Shown one piece after another: positions 1-12,112 of a stretch of 64,000 bases of DNA. The position numbers and the translations under genes are program-made. Source of the stretch: Heterocephalus glaber (Eukaryota > Chordata > Mammalia > Rodentia > Bathyergidae); contig NW_004624742.1 of assembly GCF_000247695.1 (NCBI RefSeq), forward strand, positions 6,548,770-6,612,769. The letters run 5' to 3'. The notes below the pieces were generated by a model, which saw only the letters and a list, made by a program, of their open reading frames with translations, had not been told where the DNA came from and made no database searches. Every line of letters starts with the position of its first letter. Position 1 is the first letter of the stretch.

Positions 1-180
1 CGGGAAGCCCCTTCCTCTGGGCCAGGAGCAGCGGGACAGAAGGTGGCCCAAAAGCCCTTTCCTCTGGGCTGGGAGCAGCGGGAGGGATGGTGACTGGGAA
101 GCCCCTTCCTCTGGACCAGGAGCAGTGCGACAGCGGCTCAGTAGCCCCTACCTCTGGGCCGGGAGCAGCGGCACTCAGTA
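1..180. repeat. GC-rich minisatellite, unit A (~43-48 bp)
   Basis: Four imperfect copies share a CCTCTGG...GGAGCAGCGG core starting at about 13, 61, 108 and 151. The spacing is 48, 47 and 43 bp. The array is cut by the left window edge, so its real length is unknown. No coding function is visible. Confidence 0.8.
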
Positions 181-230
181 CCTTGGTCTGGTGTCCTCTG
201 CATCTTTGTAGTGTGGAACCAGGTGGCTGC

Positions 231-466
231 CTATCTGCAGTGGGGTGACTCGGCATCTTCCGCACGACTCGGGACCTCGGTAGGGCTTGCACAGACCTGC
301 CTGTCTGCAGCGGGCTGATTCGGCATATTCTGCTCGACTGGGGACCTCAGTAGGGCATGGGCAGACCTGCCTGTCTGCAGCGGGGTGATTCGGCGTCTTC
401 CGTGGGACTCAGGACCTCGGCAGGGCGTGGGCAGACCCGCCTGTCTGCAGCGGGGGATTCGGCCTG
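231..466. repeat. GC-rich minisatellite, unit B (exact 70-bp period)
   Basis: TCTGCAG starts at 234, 304, 374 and 444, exactly 70 bp apart. Each unit carries a GATTCGGC-like block and GGGACCTCGGTAGGGC-like text rich in CpG. There are three full units and a partial fourth, directly after unit A. It could be a VNTR or part of a repeat-element promoter. Confidence 0.85.
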
Positions 467-480
467 TTTAACCTCTTTAA

Positions 481-1180
481 ACTAAAGAATGCCAGAGGTA
501 AGGTGAGGCAGGAGCCACTCTGGGACCTGGATAAGTGAAAGCACCCCCTCAGTATAGTCCACAAGAGAAAAGGAAGCTTCTTACACACAAGGGTATATTG
601 TTGAAGAAATAGCAGGTACTGCTTTCTTTGATTATCTCTGACATTTTCTTTAAGTAAAGTGCAGTCCAGAATGGTTCTTACAGGAGTGGCATGCTCTGAT
701 GAACCTCCACTGAACTCTTTAGAGTCCATTTTTTTTTAACAGCCCAGGGAGGAATACATCTCCCATCATGCATTGCATGTGGATCCTATCAGTATTTTTT
801 TACTCTGGACACACCTCTTCTTAATTATGGCAATAGTCTAAAGCTTGAGGCATTTGGAAAGTCAATCCATCTGCCTCTGTGTGTACTGTATGTGCTATGT
901 GTGCATGTGTATGTGCTGTGTGTGTGTGTGTGTGTATTCCCTCAGGCACAAACAGCCACCCTCTCACTGTTGGGAATATCTTGTCATGCTATGCCTTTAA
1001 GGAAATATACGAGGGCAGTCGGCATGGGAGCAGGTTATATTTAAGGATTTTTCAAACATATAAAATGATAAATAGATATAAAAAGAAAGTTAACAAAATA
1101 GACAACAAAATTGTTGTACCTAACATTTATTGTGTGAGAAATAGATATTTTAGGCATTTTATACACAAGAACTTGCTTAA
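481..1180. other. Intergenic sequence with a TG microsatellite
   Basis: No gene is seen. A (TG)n-rich tract lies at about 876-935. The short open frames here have no recognisable domain. Confidence 0.6.
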
Positions 1181-1184
1181 ACAC

Positions 1185-1285
1185 TATAATAGTTTTATTT
1201 CTTGTAGAGACTACTGGGCTCAAAACATCCAGAAAATAAAAGTATATTCCCTTCTTGAGAGGCATTAGATACCTACCGGGGCTCA
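1185..1285. repeat. Unnamed dispersed repeat, copy 1
   Basis: The block TTTCTTGTAGAG-ACTACTGG...AAAATAAAAGTATA...AGGCATTAGATACC resembles a second block at about 2672-2775 in the same orientation, with clear divergence. I do not recognise the family. It is probably an old interspersed repeat. Confidence 0.5.
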
Positions 1286-1313
1286 CTCACAAATGCTCTG
1301 CACTATTAGACAT

Positions 1314-1419
1314 TATTTGTTTTGTTTTGTTTTGGTTTTGGTTTTGGTTCCGGGGATCGAACTCGGGTCCTTCCGCTTGTGGGGCAGGTGGTGGAACCAC
1401 TGAGCTAAATCCCCAGCCC
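1314..1419 (-). repeat. ID SINE (young type)
   Basis: The minus strand reads GGGCTGGGGATTTAGCTCAGTGGTTCCACC..., a tRNA-like SINE with A and B box. The tail is a (TTTTG)n run on the plus strand at its left edge. Confidence 0.85.
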
Positions 1420-1485
1420 TGGTATTATTATTAATTCCATTTTTTACATAAGGCAAAATAACTTCCTTAAGAATATGTAGTTAAT

Positions 1486-1577
1486 GGACCAGAGATTTAG
1501 CTCAGCGGTTCCGGCGCCTGCCTCACAAGTGCAAGGTCCCGAGTTCAATCCCCGGTACTGAAAGAAAGAAAGAAAGA
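1486..1577 (+). repeat. ID SINE with TSD
   Basis: A full ID body is followed by a (GAAA)n tail. The 17-bp TSD AAGAATATGTAGTTAAT lies at 1469-1485 and 1578-1594, with both copies identical. Confidence 0.92.
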
Positions 1578-1714
1578 AAGAATATGTAGTTAATAAGAGA
1601 CAAAGGCTCCAACCCAACTCTTATTGTAAAGTCCATACTTATTCCCCTACATATTAATGACTTTTAAAGTAAGCAAAGGACTTATCTGTAAGGTGAAAAT
1701 GTCCTTTCCCTTGC

Positions 1715-2090
1715 TGCTCTTCCTTCCAAAACCCATTCCCAATGCAGCAGTGTTAAGAAGTGTGGCTTTTGGAAGGTAATTCACTTATGTGGGATGGAGC
1801 TTTTATAATGCGATTAGCATTCTTGTAAAAGGGCTCAATCGAGTCTGAGGGGAGCACTGTCTTACCCTCTGGCCCTGCTGCCAAGTGAGGACATCGTTTC
1901 TTCCCCTCTTGAGGATGCAGCAACAAGTAACATCTTGGAAGCAGAGAGCAGCCCTCAGCAGATACTAAACTTACTGGTACTCTGATCTTGGACCTCCAAG
2001 CCTCAAGAGCCAAAAGAAATAAATTTCTATTTTTTATAAATTACCTATGCTATGATATTTTCTTATAGCACCACAAATGAGCTATGATAC
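1715..2090 (+). repeat. MaLR-type LTR (MLT/MST-like)
   Basis: The text GATCTTGGACCTCCAAGCCTC...AGAAATAAATTTCTAT...GGTATTTTGTTATAGCA-like follows the 3' part of mammalian MaLR LTRs, with AATAAA in the right place. It is diverged, ancient and non-coding. Edges are approximate. Confidence 0.75.
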
Positions 2091-2665
2091 TCACAAACAG
2101 CTAATAAATGTCTATGAAGTATTTACTGGGTGGGCAACAGTGGGAGTTGGGTTAAGAACCCTTCACATATTGAACTGGGACAGAAGTTAATTCTCCTGGG
2201 TTCTGGCTGGGTAACTGGTGAGAGGATGGCATATCTTCTACGGTCAAGGATTTTTTTCTAAGGGAGCAAAAAATGAAGTGATTAATGTTGCTTGTCTGAA
2301 GAAGGCAGAAGGGAAGAAGGCATATTCTTCACAGTTTGGCTTGTGTCTCAGCTCTGAGCTAAATTGTAATAGTACCTGGAACTGTGTCTCGGGCTCTGCT
2401 CAAGGGCAAGCCTAGCTTGACTGTATTCTGGCTGGAACACACACACATACACCATCGCACACGCACACTCCTCTCCACCCTTCTCCTGTCCTAGCTGATG
2501 CAATGTGAAAACAGTCAGCAAAGCCTTACAAAGAACTCCATTCTGGCAACACTGCCTACCTAGTGTCTGGAGTTAGTACTTCCGATTACAGCAAGTTGTT
2601 CCTTGAGAGTCGGAAAGAGCCACTGCCATGCCTGGGCAAAGTAACTTTGCTCTTCCCAGAGAATC
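2091..2665. other. Intergenic sequence
   Basis: No gene or clear repeat is seen except a short ACACAC stretch at about 2438-2470. Confidence 0.5.
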
Positions 2666-2667
2666 AT

Positions 2668-2790
2668 TGTTAGAATAGTTTTTTTTCTTGTAGAGTCTAG
2701 TAGACTCAGAATAGCCTCAAAATAAAAGTATACCCCCCTTTTAAGATGCATTGGCTTCTCACTGGGCCTTGCTGACAAACAGCCTGCCTT
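2668..2790. repeat. Unnamed dispersed repeat, copy 2
   Basis: This is the second diverged copy of the block at 1185-1285, sharing TTTCTTGTAGAG...TCAAAATAAAAGTATA...CCTTTTAAGATGCATT. Family unknown. Confidence 0.5.
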
Positions 2791-4754
2791 CAAATAGCAG
2801 CCACATGAAACTAGAACCTCATCCTTATTGTTCTTGCTGAGCCCAGACATGACTATGCAAAACACAGGCTGTTTGGTTGTTCTAGGTGAGCTGACAAAGC
2901 CACTGTCATTGAATAACTTCAGGCAGCAACTACAAGTCTTGTCCTAGCCTTGCCTGAGGTAACTCAGCCAGGGAAAATACATGTCAAAATCCTGGGATTT
3001 GTCCTGCTATTGGCCATCTTGCTTGAGAAAAGCTGCCAGAGCAATTAAACCGCAAACAAAAGAGAGGCCAGGTACATGCACATCCCTACTTCATGGAAAA
3101 AGGACCCCAGGAGAAAAATAAAATTTAGGAGGTTTATTGAACCCATTGTAGAGCTGATCCAGAATTTAAATTGATTCCATAATTTATTACATTTTAATTA
3201 GCAATCGCAAGAGACCAAGTATTGTTTACTCTCTTGTTAGGAGGACTAGCTGGAAACAAATACCAGAGAGTCTTAATAAGGATGAGTTATATTTACTGTT
3301 TTCCATTTTACAGTCTTGTTATAATCATCACAAGAAGAGATACATTTAGTGCTCATCTGTTCTTGGTATGACATTTGTTGACCACTAGGGTGACATAAAA
3401 TCAGAACATACCCCATAAGCCAAGAAAGGGCCCCTTTACCTCCATCCCATTCCATGCTTGTTCCTGCATTGTTTTCAATAATATAATTTAATGGGAAAAT
3501 ATTTCTGGCTTAGGTTTGATGAGATGAGTTCCCATGTGTCATGGTCACCCAAAATGCATCTAAATGATGGCTGCTGGTTATTTATTTAGAGCAGAATAAT
3601 GCTACCAACAAACAGGCAGCCATATTTTATGTGCCACTCCAACTGGAGAGCACCAGTCACATGGGGCAGCTGAGAAGCCCTATCTCTGCTATAGGATCTC
3701 CCTTCAGTGTTGGGCCACCTATCCCATTATGTTCTTTCAGTCCATATTTTTATTTGGGGAGTTCATGGGATGTTAATTCTTTTTAATGGCATTTCCCCAG
3801 ACCCAGAGATCTGGGGGCTTCCAAACAGATCTCATTATTATTTGAGCAGGAAGAATCCTGGACTTCAGCTTGTGGGGTGAGACTCTCTGGGACAATGTGT
3901 CTCTTTGAGAGAATTATAGGTCTATGTTCCTTTCTGGAAATACTCTAAAGTACTATTAAAATATTGCTGCACATTACCTCAGTGATTCCCACTGATTACC
4001 CAATTTTGCCTTTTAGATCAGGTACCCAGCAGGTAACAGAACTCCTTATTGCAAGCCAAAAGGATTTTCCACTAAATGAGGACTTGATTCCAAAGCCCAC
4101 CTTCAAAAAAAGAAGTGTTTTGTATAATCTGAATACATATGCCTTTTGGAGGCTTTTCATTCAAAATGGACTTCTTTTCTCAAAAGTAGGCAAAGCAGGT
4201 GCCATCCTTTATTTACTCCCTTTTTTCTTTTTTTTTCTTTTAAACCCAGTTTTTCTACCCAGCCACAGAGGTACCAATCCTATGCTCAGGTTTTAATTAA
4301 ATCTTGCTCTCTGTTTAAAAGCTCCTATTGTCCTTTCCATTTAAATAGGATTCTTCTTAGATCTTTAACAAGACCACGGAGGAGTAATAAATCTAAGTAA
4401 TTGTCCTTATTAAGAGGCAATTATTCTCACAAGACTGTAACAGTCACCAAAGTAACTAAAGCCATTTCTAGGTAGCACTTATAGTGTCCTCCTCCACCCA
4501 AAAGCAGAATGCCTCGTTAGTCACTTTCTTTGCCACTCAAATTAAATTAGATGGCATTCTGTTTATTGTTCACATCTTTTGCTAATAGGAAGAAATTTGC
4601 CCTTTGATGATATTAATCAGGAAACCTGAAGTCCAACTACACTGAGTTCATGGGATGGAGATGACCCTCCCACCCTTCCTACCATCCCAAACATCCCAAG
4701 CACTCTCTTAGGCTTTGGTGGTTCAAAGACAAAAGATACTGTCCTTTGGATTGT
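2791..4754. other. Intergenic sequence
   Basis: Mostly AT-rich single-copy-looking DNA. I see no gene, RNA gene or confident repeat. The open frames at 3964-4400 lack recognisable domains. Confidence 0.5.
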
Positions 4755-4965
4755 ATATTATTCTTTCATCTGTTATTTATTCAGTAAATATCTCCCACGT
4801 GCAAGGCACTGTAGTAGGTGCTGAGTATTCAAAGGGGAATAAAAGCCTGTCCTCTTAGAACTTAAAATGTAGCAGGAATTTAGACATTAACCCAATAATT
4901 ACATCACTAATTACAACTGTAGCAACAAGTTATGAAAGAGAGAGTAGTGCCACATGAGCACATTC
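4755..4965 (+). repeat. L2-like ancient LINE 3' fragment
   Basis: The sequence TTATTCAGTAAATAT...CACGTGCAAGGCACTGTAGTAGGTGCTGAG...AGAACTTA resembles the 3' region of L2 elements. It is diverged and non-coding. Confidence 0.55.
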
Positions 4966-5286
4966 AAGGAAGTTAAAATTATCCACTTAATTTTATTACA
5001 GATGATCAGTGCTCTGCTCTTCTATCCTATAAAACATCCAAGGAAGCTTTCTCTTGTTTCCAAAGTTCCTATGCAGTCAGTGGCTCCTGATATTTCCAGT
5101 TTTCATTTAAAAACTCATATTCTAAACTAGCTTTTCCTAGTGAAAGAAGGCTAACTTAACATTTCTGGAATAGAGTTGACAAGGAAAAAAGATGACAGCA
5201 GACTCAAACCCACATCCAAGCTTCATTTCAGAAGCATACTCATGTGCACACATGTACACATAGCAGCCTATCAAGAAAAGGGCTCC

Positions 5287-5457
5287 TACAAAGTCTTTGT
5301 AAATAAGGAGGGATGGAGGGGTTCAAGGGAGGACAGGGGAAGGGGAAAAATAAGAACCAAGAGAGATTATGTAATGGTGCACATTTCCAATGATGAATGT
5401 CATTATATTGTATACCTAAAATGTACCGATAAAATTAATTTTAAAAATTAAAAAAAA
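5287..5457 (+). mobile_element. 5'-truncated L1, 3' UTR only
   Basis: The sequence runs AAGTCTTTGTAAATAAGGAGGG...GTATACCTAAAATGTACC...AATAAAATTAATT and ends in an A-rich tail. It is the reverse complement of the L1 3' ends at about 6100 and 12843. The imperfect 12-bp TSD (GAAAAGGGCTCC / GAAATGGGCTCC) lies at 5275-5286 and 5458-5469. It is a very short insertion with no ORF2 left. Confidence 0.88.
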
Positions 5458-5469
5458 GAAATGGGCTCC

Positions 5470-6088
5470 CTAAGGAGCTTAGGGAGGGGTTTAAACCATA
5501 AAAGACAAAGTATTGGCTGTCAGCCTTATTGGCTTCAGTCTTTGTCTTGAGATCATGATTATAGAGTTTATATCAGCTTAGCACTTATAACACACTTCAT
5601 ATCGAGTGTTTTGCAGTTTCTTGTCTGGGAATGACAAGTAAGAACTGATAAGTTTGTTATCTCCAAAACTGTCAATAGCAGGTACTGTGTTACTTACAAA
5701 ATTCATTCCTAGGGCACAAACAAGAAGCAGCATAGAACTGTGAAGAAATCAGGGTTGAAAACTTTTTATTTGAAATAGAAAATATACAGTCACGTGACAA
5801 TAGAATAAACTAGATCTCTTTTCACTCACCCAACAAGTCAAAAAAGTCTTAAAAATAAGGCTACTTCCCCTTTACTAAGGGACACTTTTTTTGAAAAAAA
5901 ATTTCATCTTATATTTGAGTATATATGATAAACATTTATAATAATTAAAAAATAATAACTATGGACCAGACCCATGAGCTCTATCGAGTGGGATTCTTCT
6001 CCACGCTGGTGGGTCCTTGGAGAACTCGGAGCTATCTTGTTTCCTTCAAGCAACTTATTGCACCCATGTTGATCTTATTGTTTGGTTC
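5470..6088. other. Intergenic sequence
   Basis: AT-rich DNA between two L1 insertions. No gene or RNA is seen. Confidence 0.5.
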
Positions 6089-6689
6089 TCAAAAGACAAT
6101 TTTTTTGTTGTTGTTGTTCTTTTATTGGCACATTTTAGGTATTCAATTTGTTTACATTTATCATTGGGTGCTTGTACCTGAACATGATGTATCTTGGTTC
6201 TTATTTTTTTCCCCATTACCTGTGCGCCCTTCACCGCCTCCATCCTTCCCTATTTACGTAGACTTCATTTCCTTTTTTTTTTCTTTTCTCATAGTTTTTC
6301 CTTTCCCTCTTTTCCTTTCCCCTTCCCCTCCCTTCACTCCTTCGTCTTTGGACCTTTTTTCCTATTTCAAATTATCAATTATTCATTTTAATCATTTTAA
6401 CCCTTGTTTACACTTTCAGTTTCTCACACTAGTGAAACTATTTGGTATTTACACATGTGTGTCCTATTTATTTCACTTAAGAGTATGGCCTCGATATGCA
6501 TCCAGTTAGCTGTAAATGTCTCTAGTTTTTCGTTCTTTATGGCTGAATAGTAATCCATTTTATTAAAAAAAACACATTTTCTTTATCCAGTTTCCAGTTG
6601 ATGGGCACTAGGGCTGCTTCCAAGCTTTAGCTATTATAAACTGTGCTGCTATGAACGTGGATGCACATATATCACTGTGGTATGATTCT

Positions 6690-7068
6690 TTTAATTATTT
6701 GGGGAAGATCCCCAGCAGGGGAATAGCTGGGTCAGATGGGACCTCCAGTCCTTTCTTTGAGGTATCTCCATACTGATTTCCACAGTGGTTGCACCAGTCT
6801 GCACTCCCACCAACAATGGAGAAGGGTTCCTTTCTCCCCACACCCCCGCCAGCATTTGTTATTTGTTGATTTCTTGATAGCAGCCATTCTTTGTGGGGTG
6901 AAGTGGAATCTCAGTGTTGTTTTCATCTGCATCTCTTGAATGACGAGTGATGTCGAACATTTTTTCATATATTTGTTTGCTGCCTTTACTTCTTTGTCTG
7001 AGAAATGTCTGTTCATTTCAGATGCCCATTTTTGAATTGGGTCTTTGAATTTGGGGGGTCTGATTTTT
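6690..7068 (-). pseudogene. L1 ORF2 C-terminal fragment
   Basis: ORF2p is the endonuclease/reverse transcriptase of L1, and only its C-terminal cysteine-rich region remains. The frame reads KFKDPIQKWASEMNRHFS..., continues through a basic helix-like stretch ([16 protein letters not shown]), and reaches [18 protein letters not shown], the L1 C-terminal Cys/His segment. Directly after [14 protein letters not shown] the frame shifts near 6737. The remaining ORF2 end ([15 protein letters not shown]) continues in another frame. The apparent N-terminal extension of this open frame comes from the nested ID SINE and is not L1 protein. The endonuclease and RT domains are absent. Confidence 0.9.
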
Positions 7069-7079
7069 TTCAATTCTTT

Positions 7080-7169
7080 TTTTTTTTTTTTTTTGTACCA
7101 GGGATTGAACTCGGGACCTTGCACTTGCAAGGCAGGCACTGGAACCGCTGAGCTAAATCCCCGGCCCAA
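7080..7169 (-). repeat. ID SINE nested in L1
   Basis: The minus-strand ID body is flanked by TSD TTCAATTCTTT (7069-7079 and 7172-7182). The flanking L1 sequence is continuous when the SINE is removed, so this ID is younger than the L1. Confidence 0.92.
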
Positions 7170-7288
7170 AGTTCAATTCTTTATATATTCTAGATAGTAG
7201 TCCTTTGTCTGAGGTACAGCTGCTAAAAATTTTTTCCCATATTGTAGGTTGTCTGTTAGCTCTGTTGGTGGTTTCTTCAAAAGACAAT

Positions 7289-10200
7289 CTTATTGCCTGC
7301 TTCTATGGAAGCAGGGTGAAGAGAGGAATAACTTACTATGGGTCTGAGTACACAAATAAAGGTGCCTTCCTTATAGCATATTCCAAGCTATTAATAAGAA
7401 CAGAGGTTGAGTTTTTGCAGGTACCAATTTACGGTGAATGAACATGTGTAAAAGCACACTCACCCACACTTCTTGCAATCTCCACTTTGAGAGCTCAAAT
7501 ACAAAAATTATCTTGAATGCAGATAGGACAACCCAAAATAATGAAAGGAAAAGTATGCATTTTCCCTTAGGCTCAATAGAGTTTTTATTATAACAACTAT
7601 GTAGACAATGATCAGAAAACAACCAAGTGTTTTTGGAGCTAACCATGTATTTCAATTAGAAAGATAAGAGTGTTTTTAAAACTAAAAATTAACCTGAAAT
7701 TCAGAATATGCCACATATTGTGGCTTATATATAGGTACCCAGAAAAATTAAGTGGTTTTGTTTTCTTCCCTCATTCCCTTTATAAAATTCTTGCTGCACA
7801 TTCTTGCATTTCTTGCATTATCAGTATGTATTTCTTGAAAAGCAAGCAGGCTGCCCCCAAGGGCTCCTGTCCTGCATTGTAGGGCTTTTCTGCAGCTCTG
7901 GGAAGGAGGTGGACAATTCAGAACACCTGCATTAAGGAGTCACTAATACATGTTTAATGACAATGGATGTATAAGACAAAAGGCCTGCGAGGTAGTATAG
8001 GAAAATTCTAGAAAGTATAGAAAATGACCTTTGACAAGGTGCTGCAGAGCTGCTGTAGAAGCAACTGGAACCTCTCAGAGGACAGCAGTGATCCTTGGGG
8101 AGGTCCTGTCAGCCCTTTCATCCAAAGGAGCATTTCCCCGGTGGCTTGAGGAAGAGCAGCCTTGCTGGGTGCTCAGCAGCCTGGACTTCCTGCCTGGCTC
8201 CTTCCTGCAGCTATTTGAATTGATGCCTGGCTGATCCCTCATCCAAGTGCTCAGGGCCATAAAAATGCAGGGAGATGTAGGAAATGGGCTCAATTACTTT
8301 GAAATATACAAGCTGTTATTCTTGACTTTGATCACCCTGATCAACAATGGATCTCCAAGCTGATTCCTCCTGCCCATTTGAAACTGTTCCCTTTGGCCAA
8401 CAACTCCTTTCTCCTTTTTCACTCCCTCTTCCACCTGTACACTTACGATTTGTCAACTGAAAATGGCATAATGAAAGTGTAGATAAACAAAATGCAAGAT
8501 GCTTCCCTGAAAAAGAAAGAAAGTGACCTTTAAGCTTTAAAATTGTCCCTAGTGGGAGGAGCTCCCTTACTGTACAGTGGAGACTGCTAGTGCTCACTAA
8601 GACCTGTGGCTGCTGTTTCCCAGCCTCCCTTGCTGCCAGGAGGGGTGGTGTCACTGGGTTCTGTCCAAAGTAGTTAGAAGCATATACGCCACTTCAAGGC
8701 CTGGCCCTTATGGCATCCATACATTTTTCCACAGTCCCTCTCTTGCCATCTGTGTGCCTTGAGCAAAGGAATCTGAGATAGAGCCACACACAAATGTCAA
8801 CAATTGTACCAATGAACTCATGACTCACAAATACCTGACCAGTAACACTCAAGTCAGACTATGTGGAGAGAGTAGCTTTCTTTGGGGGAAGCCACTGAGA
8901 TTTTGCAGATATTCCCCCCTACACTTTGCCTCATCTAGCCTGACTGTGCCCAGTGAGTGAGCATGCTCCCAGCACTCCATGGATTCATCTTCAAGTGCAG
9001 TGATTTTCTTTGAACAAGATGCACTTATCACCCAGGACATTTCCAGTCTGGGAATCCAGCCAGCTCCTTACTTTCTAATCCATTTGTAAATGACTTTCTT
9101 CTTAAATAAATTTTCCAGATGAAAAAGCCCATAAGACCTAATATTTTGCCCAAATGTAGACTCTGCTTTATGGCTGGTTCTAAGCCAAAGCCTTTGAGGA
9201 ATGACCAGATCAAAGCTTGAATTCAAATGTAAGCCAGTGCCTCGCATGTATCAGAATCTCCATAAACACTGGTTGAAGTATAACATCTTCATTTTGAGAA
9301 ACAAACAAGAAACAAAGCCAAAGGTTAGGAGCAGAAGGAGTGATAGGACTATAGAGTCTTGCAGGGCCATGACTGCCTGCATTGGCAGAAGAGGGTTGCG
9401 TGTATCTTTTTACCTGGAAGTAGAAAGTACAGAGTCCTTATATACCTCTTCCCGCAGGCATGCATAGCCTTCTCTACTTCCAATCAGTCACTAAAGTGAG
9501 ACATTTGTTATACTGATAAACCCACACTGACAGGTCATTGTCACCCAAAGTACATAGTTTACATTAGTGCTCACATCCAATGGGTTTAGAATCATACAGA
9601 GTAGTTTTGCTGCCCTAAATATCATAGGTACATTTTTACAGGGGACATAAACAAGCAATTGTATCCACACCTTTCTCCTGAGAGGCATTTCCCCAATACA
9701 CAGCCAAAAGACCCTAAGAATTCTTCAGATATTCATGTGCCAAAGAAGAGCCCATGTAGGATCCTGCCAGACATGAACAGAGCCTGCAGTTCCACTCCCA
9801 GCATTCTCTGGAGTTTAACTTGAGAAAATAATAAGAATCCTATAGGATCAGCGATTTCACTCATTTGGACTACAGTAAATCTCTTCTATATTACTGCTCG
9901 GCCTCTGAGAATATTATATTGGGTCTCATTTTATTAAAGAATGTCGTTCATACCCAGAAGTTGCTATTTAATTTTTAGCTGCAAGATACAATTTTGAAAA
10001 ACTATTATCTAGAAAGTGCAATAATCAAACAATGTAATCATGAATGTTAAACCTCCTTGGAATATTATTTTAAATGCTTGCCAGCTGGAAGCAAGAGTTG
10101 ACAAAGAAGTATCTATCTTATTTGGTTGGTTTTCTAATTTGTCAAAGCATCCACCCTTTCCAATAAGATATATTTGTTAAAATATATTTTTTCTCTGCAT

Positions 10201-10960
10201 GATTATTTTGAAACAAAGAATGCACAATCCTTAGACAAAAAACACAGATTTGCATTTTCTATTTGTTCCAGCCTAAGACTTAGGATTAAATCACTTTAAG
10301 TGACACAGTTGTATCCTACCTCAGAGGAGCCAGATGGTTCACATACATCACCAATTGCCTCTGAGCTTTCTGGCTGTTCTATGAGATCAGACTCATAAAT
10401 TTGATGACATATGGAAAATATCAGAAAACCACAGCATGCATATTCAGAGAACCCAGAAAACAGGACTGACATTGTCATGAAAGATCCCTGGTAATTCACC
10501 CATTCCTCCCATTGCCTACCCATGAATCTCTTCAGAAAAGGTCAACTGGATATTTAGCCAGTGGCTGGGAACCTCCAGTGTGATCCAGCTATTTCATGGG
10601 ATGTCTAGTGAGGCGATGGGTCATAGAGTGCTTTCCCAGGGAAACATCCTTTCTTTGGCCTCTGAATTTCGATTCATGCAACTCCCCCCATCTGGAATAT
10701 GCCTCTATCTCAGTGAACTCCATGTTCTGGCCCCACAGACTTCCCCCTACCCCCTCACCACTTGTTTCCTTGGACTGTAACTTATATGTCTGTCTTCACT
10801 ATCATGCACTGAACTTCTAGAGGTCAGAACCTAGGCCCATTTTCTTTGTATGACCTGAATTCAGCAGTTATGAACCATAAGCTGGTGAATGTGCCCAGTT
10901 GCCTGGGAAGCCTGGGGATGGAGCAGGGACTGATCGTAGCTCTTGGCTCCTCCAAGCGAC
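7289..10960. other. Intergenic sequence, largely single-copy looking
   Basis: I see no gene with recognisable domains and no confident repeat. The stretch 9900-10260 is AT-rich and repeat-free and could be conserved non-coding DNA. That is inference only. Confidence 0.45.
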
Positions 10961-10964
10961 ACTA

Positions 10965-11145
10965 TGGCCTCCATGGCCTTGGACAAGATACTTCATCTTT
11001 CTATGATTAGTGTCCTTGTCTGAAAAATGAGACCGAGAATGGTGCCTACTTCCTAAGATGTTGTGACTATTGAGTAGTTTATACATACACTTAAATGAGA
11101 TTGTGCATTAGTTAGAGCTCAATAAATCTTAGCTAACAAAGTGAG
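10965..11145 (+). repeat. MIR SINE
   Basis: The sequence GGCCTTGGACAAGATACTTCA...CCTTGTCTGAAAAATGAGA...TTAAATGAGATTGTGCATTA...AGCTCAATAAATCTTAGCTA follows the MIR core and 3' LINE2-like tail. Confidence 0.82.
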
Positions 11146-12112
11146 CTGCCCCAAAATGTGAGCTGTCCTTATTTGCTATAATAACGTCATTCCAAGTGAC
11201 ATCATTCCAGCTCCACTGAACTTCCTGCTGCAGCCCAGGTTTCCATGTAAATAAGCAAAGACTACTCGGTTTACTTAGAGGAGTGATTTTCTGGGAGTGT
11301 CAGGGACTCTGATAAAGAGAATGGAGATTTTCTTCCCCCTACAGTGGCCTTTTCTCAGCCTTTCAGTTACTGAATAGTGGAGCTTAATCTGCGGCCCTAA
11401 CACGGAGGGCTAGAAACAGCCCTCACACCTCTCTCCTCCCCAACGCTGTCTCCAAAGAGTCTTTACATGGACTCTGGAAAGCATGAAGTCTGGGCTTTGC
11501 CTTAGATAGCACTACAGGCTCCAATGTCATTGAAAGTCCACAGGCCCATGAAGGACGCTGGAGGGCACAAGGAATGATGGTCACGATGGCAATGAGTTGT
11601 GACCTGTGGGTAACAGGGAAAAGCCTGGGCTGCCAGTCAAGGTAGAAACTATCAAACTTCCAGCATTTCTAGGCAAAAGGGAAGGGGGTAGAGGTTTGGA
11701 AAAGGGATTGGGCATGGGTAGGAGTGTACAGAGATGAACTAGTCATCCTTAGACCCACTCTGCCCTTTGAGCAGTGGGCTGAGAGCCGGGAAGCAACATG
11801 CCTGGGTATTGCCTGGGGGTGGCAGGGAATGAAAGAAGAATGAGCCATCCTAGAGCCATGTTCACTGGTAACTCTCCCAAAATGCAGACGCCCTAGCCCC
11901 AAAAGGAAGAGATTCTGTGATGCTGGCTCTGGATCCACAGACAGACAGCAGGTGGGCCTTTGGATTGTCCTGTAGTCTTGCTGAGCCTTGGCCTCTCCTA
12001 TCGTGAAATGAAGTGAATTCAAGCACATCACAGAGCCACTGTCAGTCTCCAACAGAATGAGGCTTGTGGCTTATTGAGAGCTGTAAATCAACATCAAGGA
12101 TTTTACTTGTAA
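11146..12112. other. Intergenic sequence
   Basis: No gene or clear repeat is recognised. The minus-strand frame at 11669-12052 has no familiar motif. Confidence 0.45.

Larger units (their letters stand above)
6101..7276 (-). mobile_element. 5'-truncated L1 insertion with TSD
   Basis: An L1 3' end lies on the minus strand, with its tail at 6101 and its truncation point near 7276. The 12-bp TSD TCAAAAGACAAT lies at 6089-6100 and 7277-7288. The 3' UTR is pyrimidine-rich on the plus strand at 6260-6350, followed upstream by the ORF2 C-terminus. An ID SINE is nested at 7080-7169. It is dead because it is truncated and frameshifted. Confidence 0.93.

Noticed and set aside
6732..7169. 145-codon minus-strand ORF as a gene
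   Set aside because: The N-terminal part is translated from an ID SINE and its A-rich tail (Lys run), and the rest is a truncated L1 ORF2 end.
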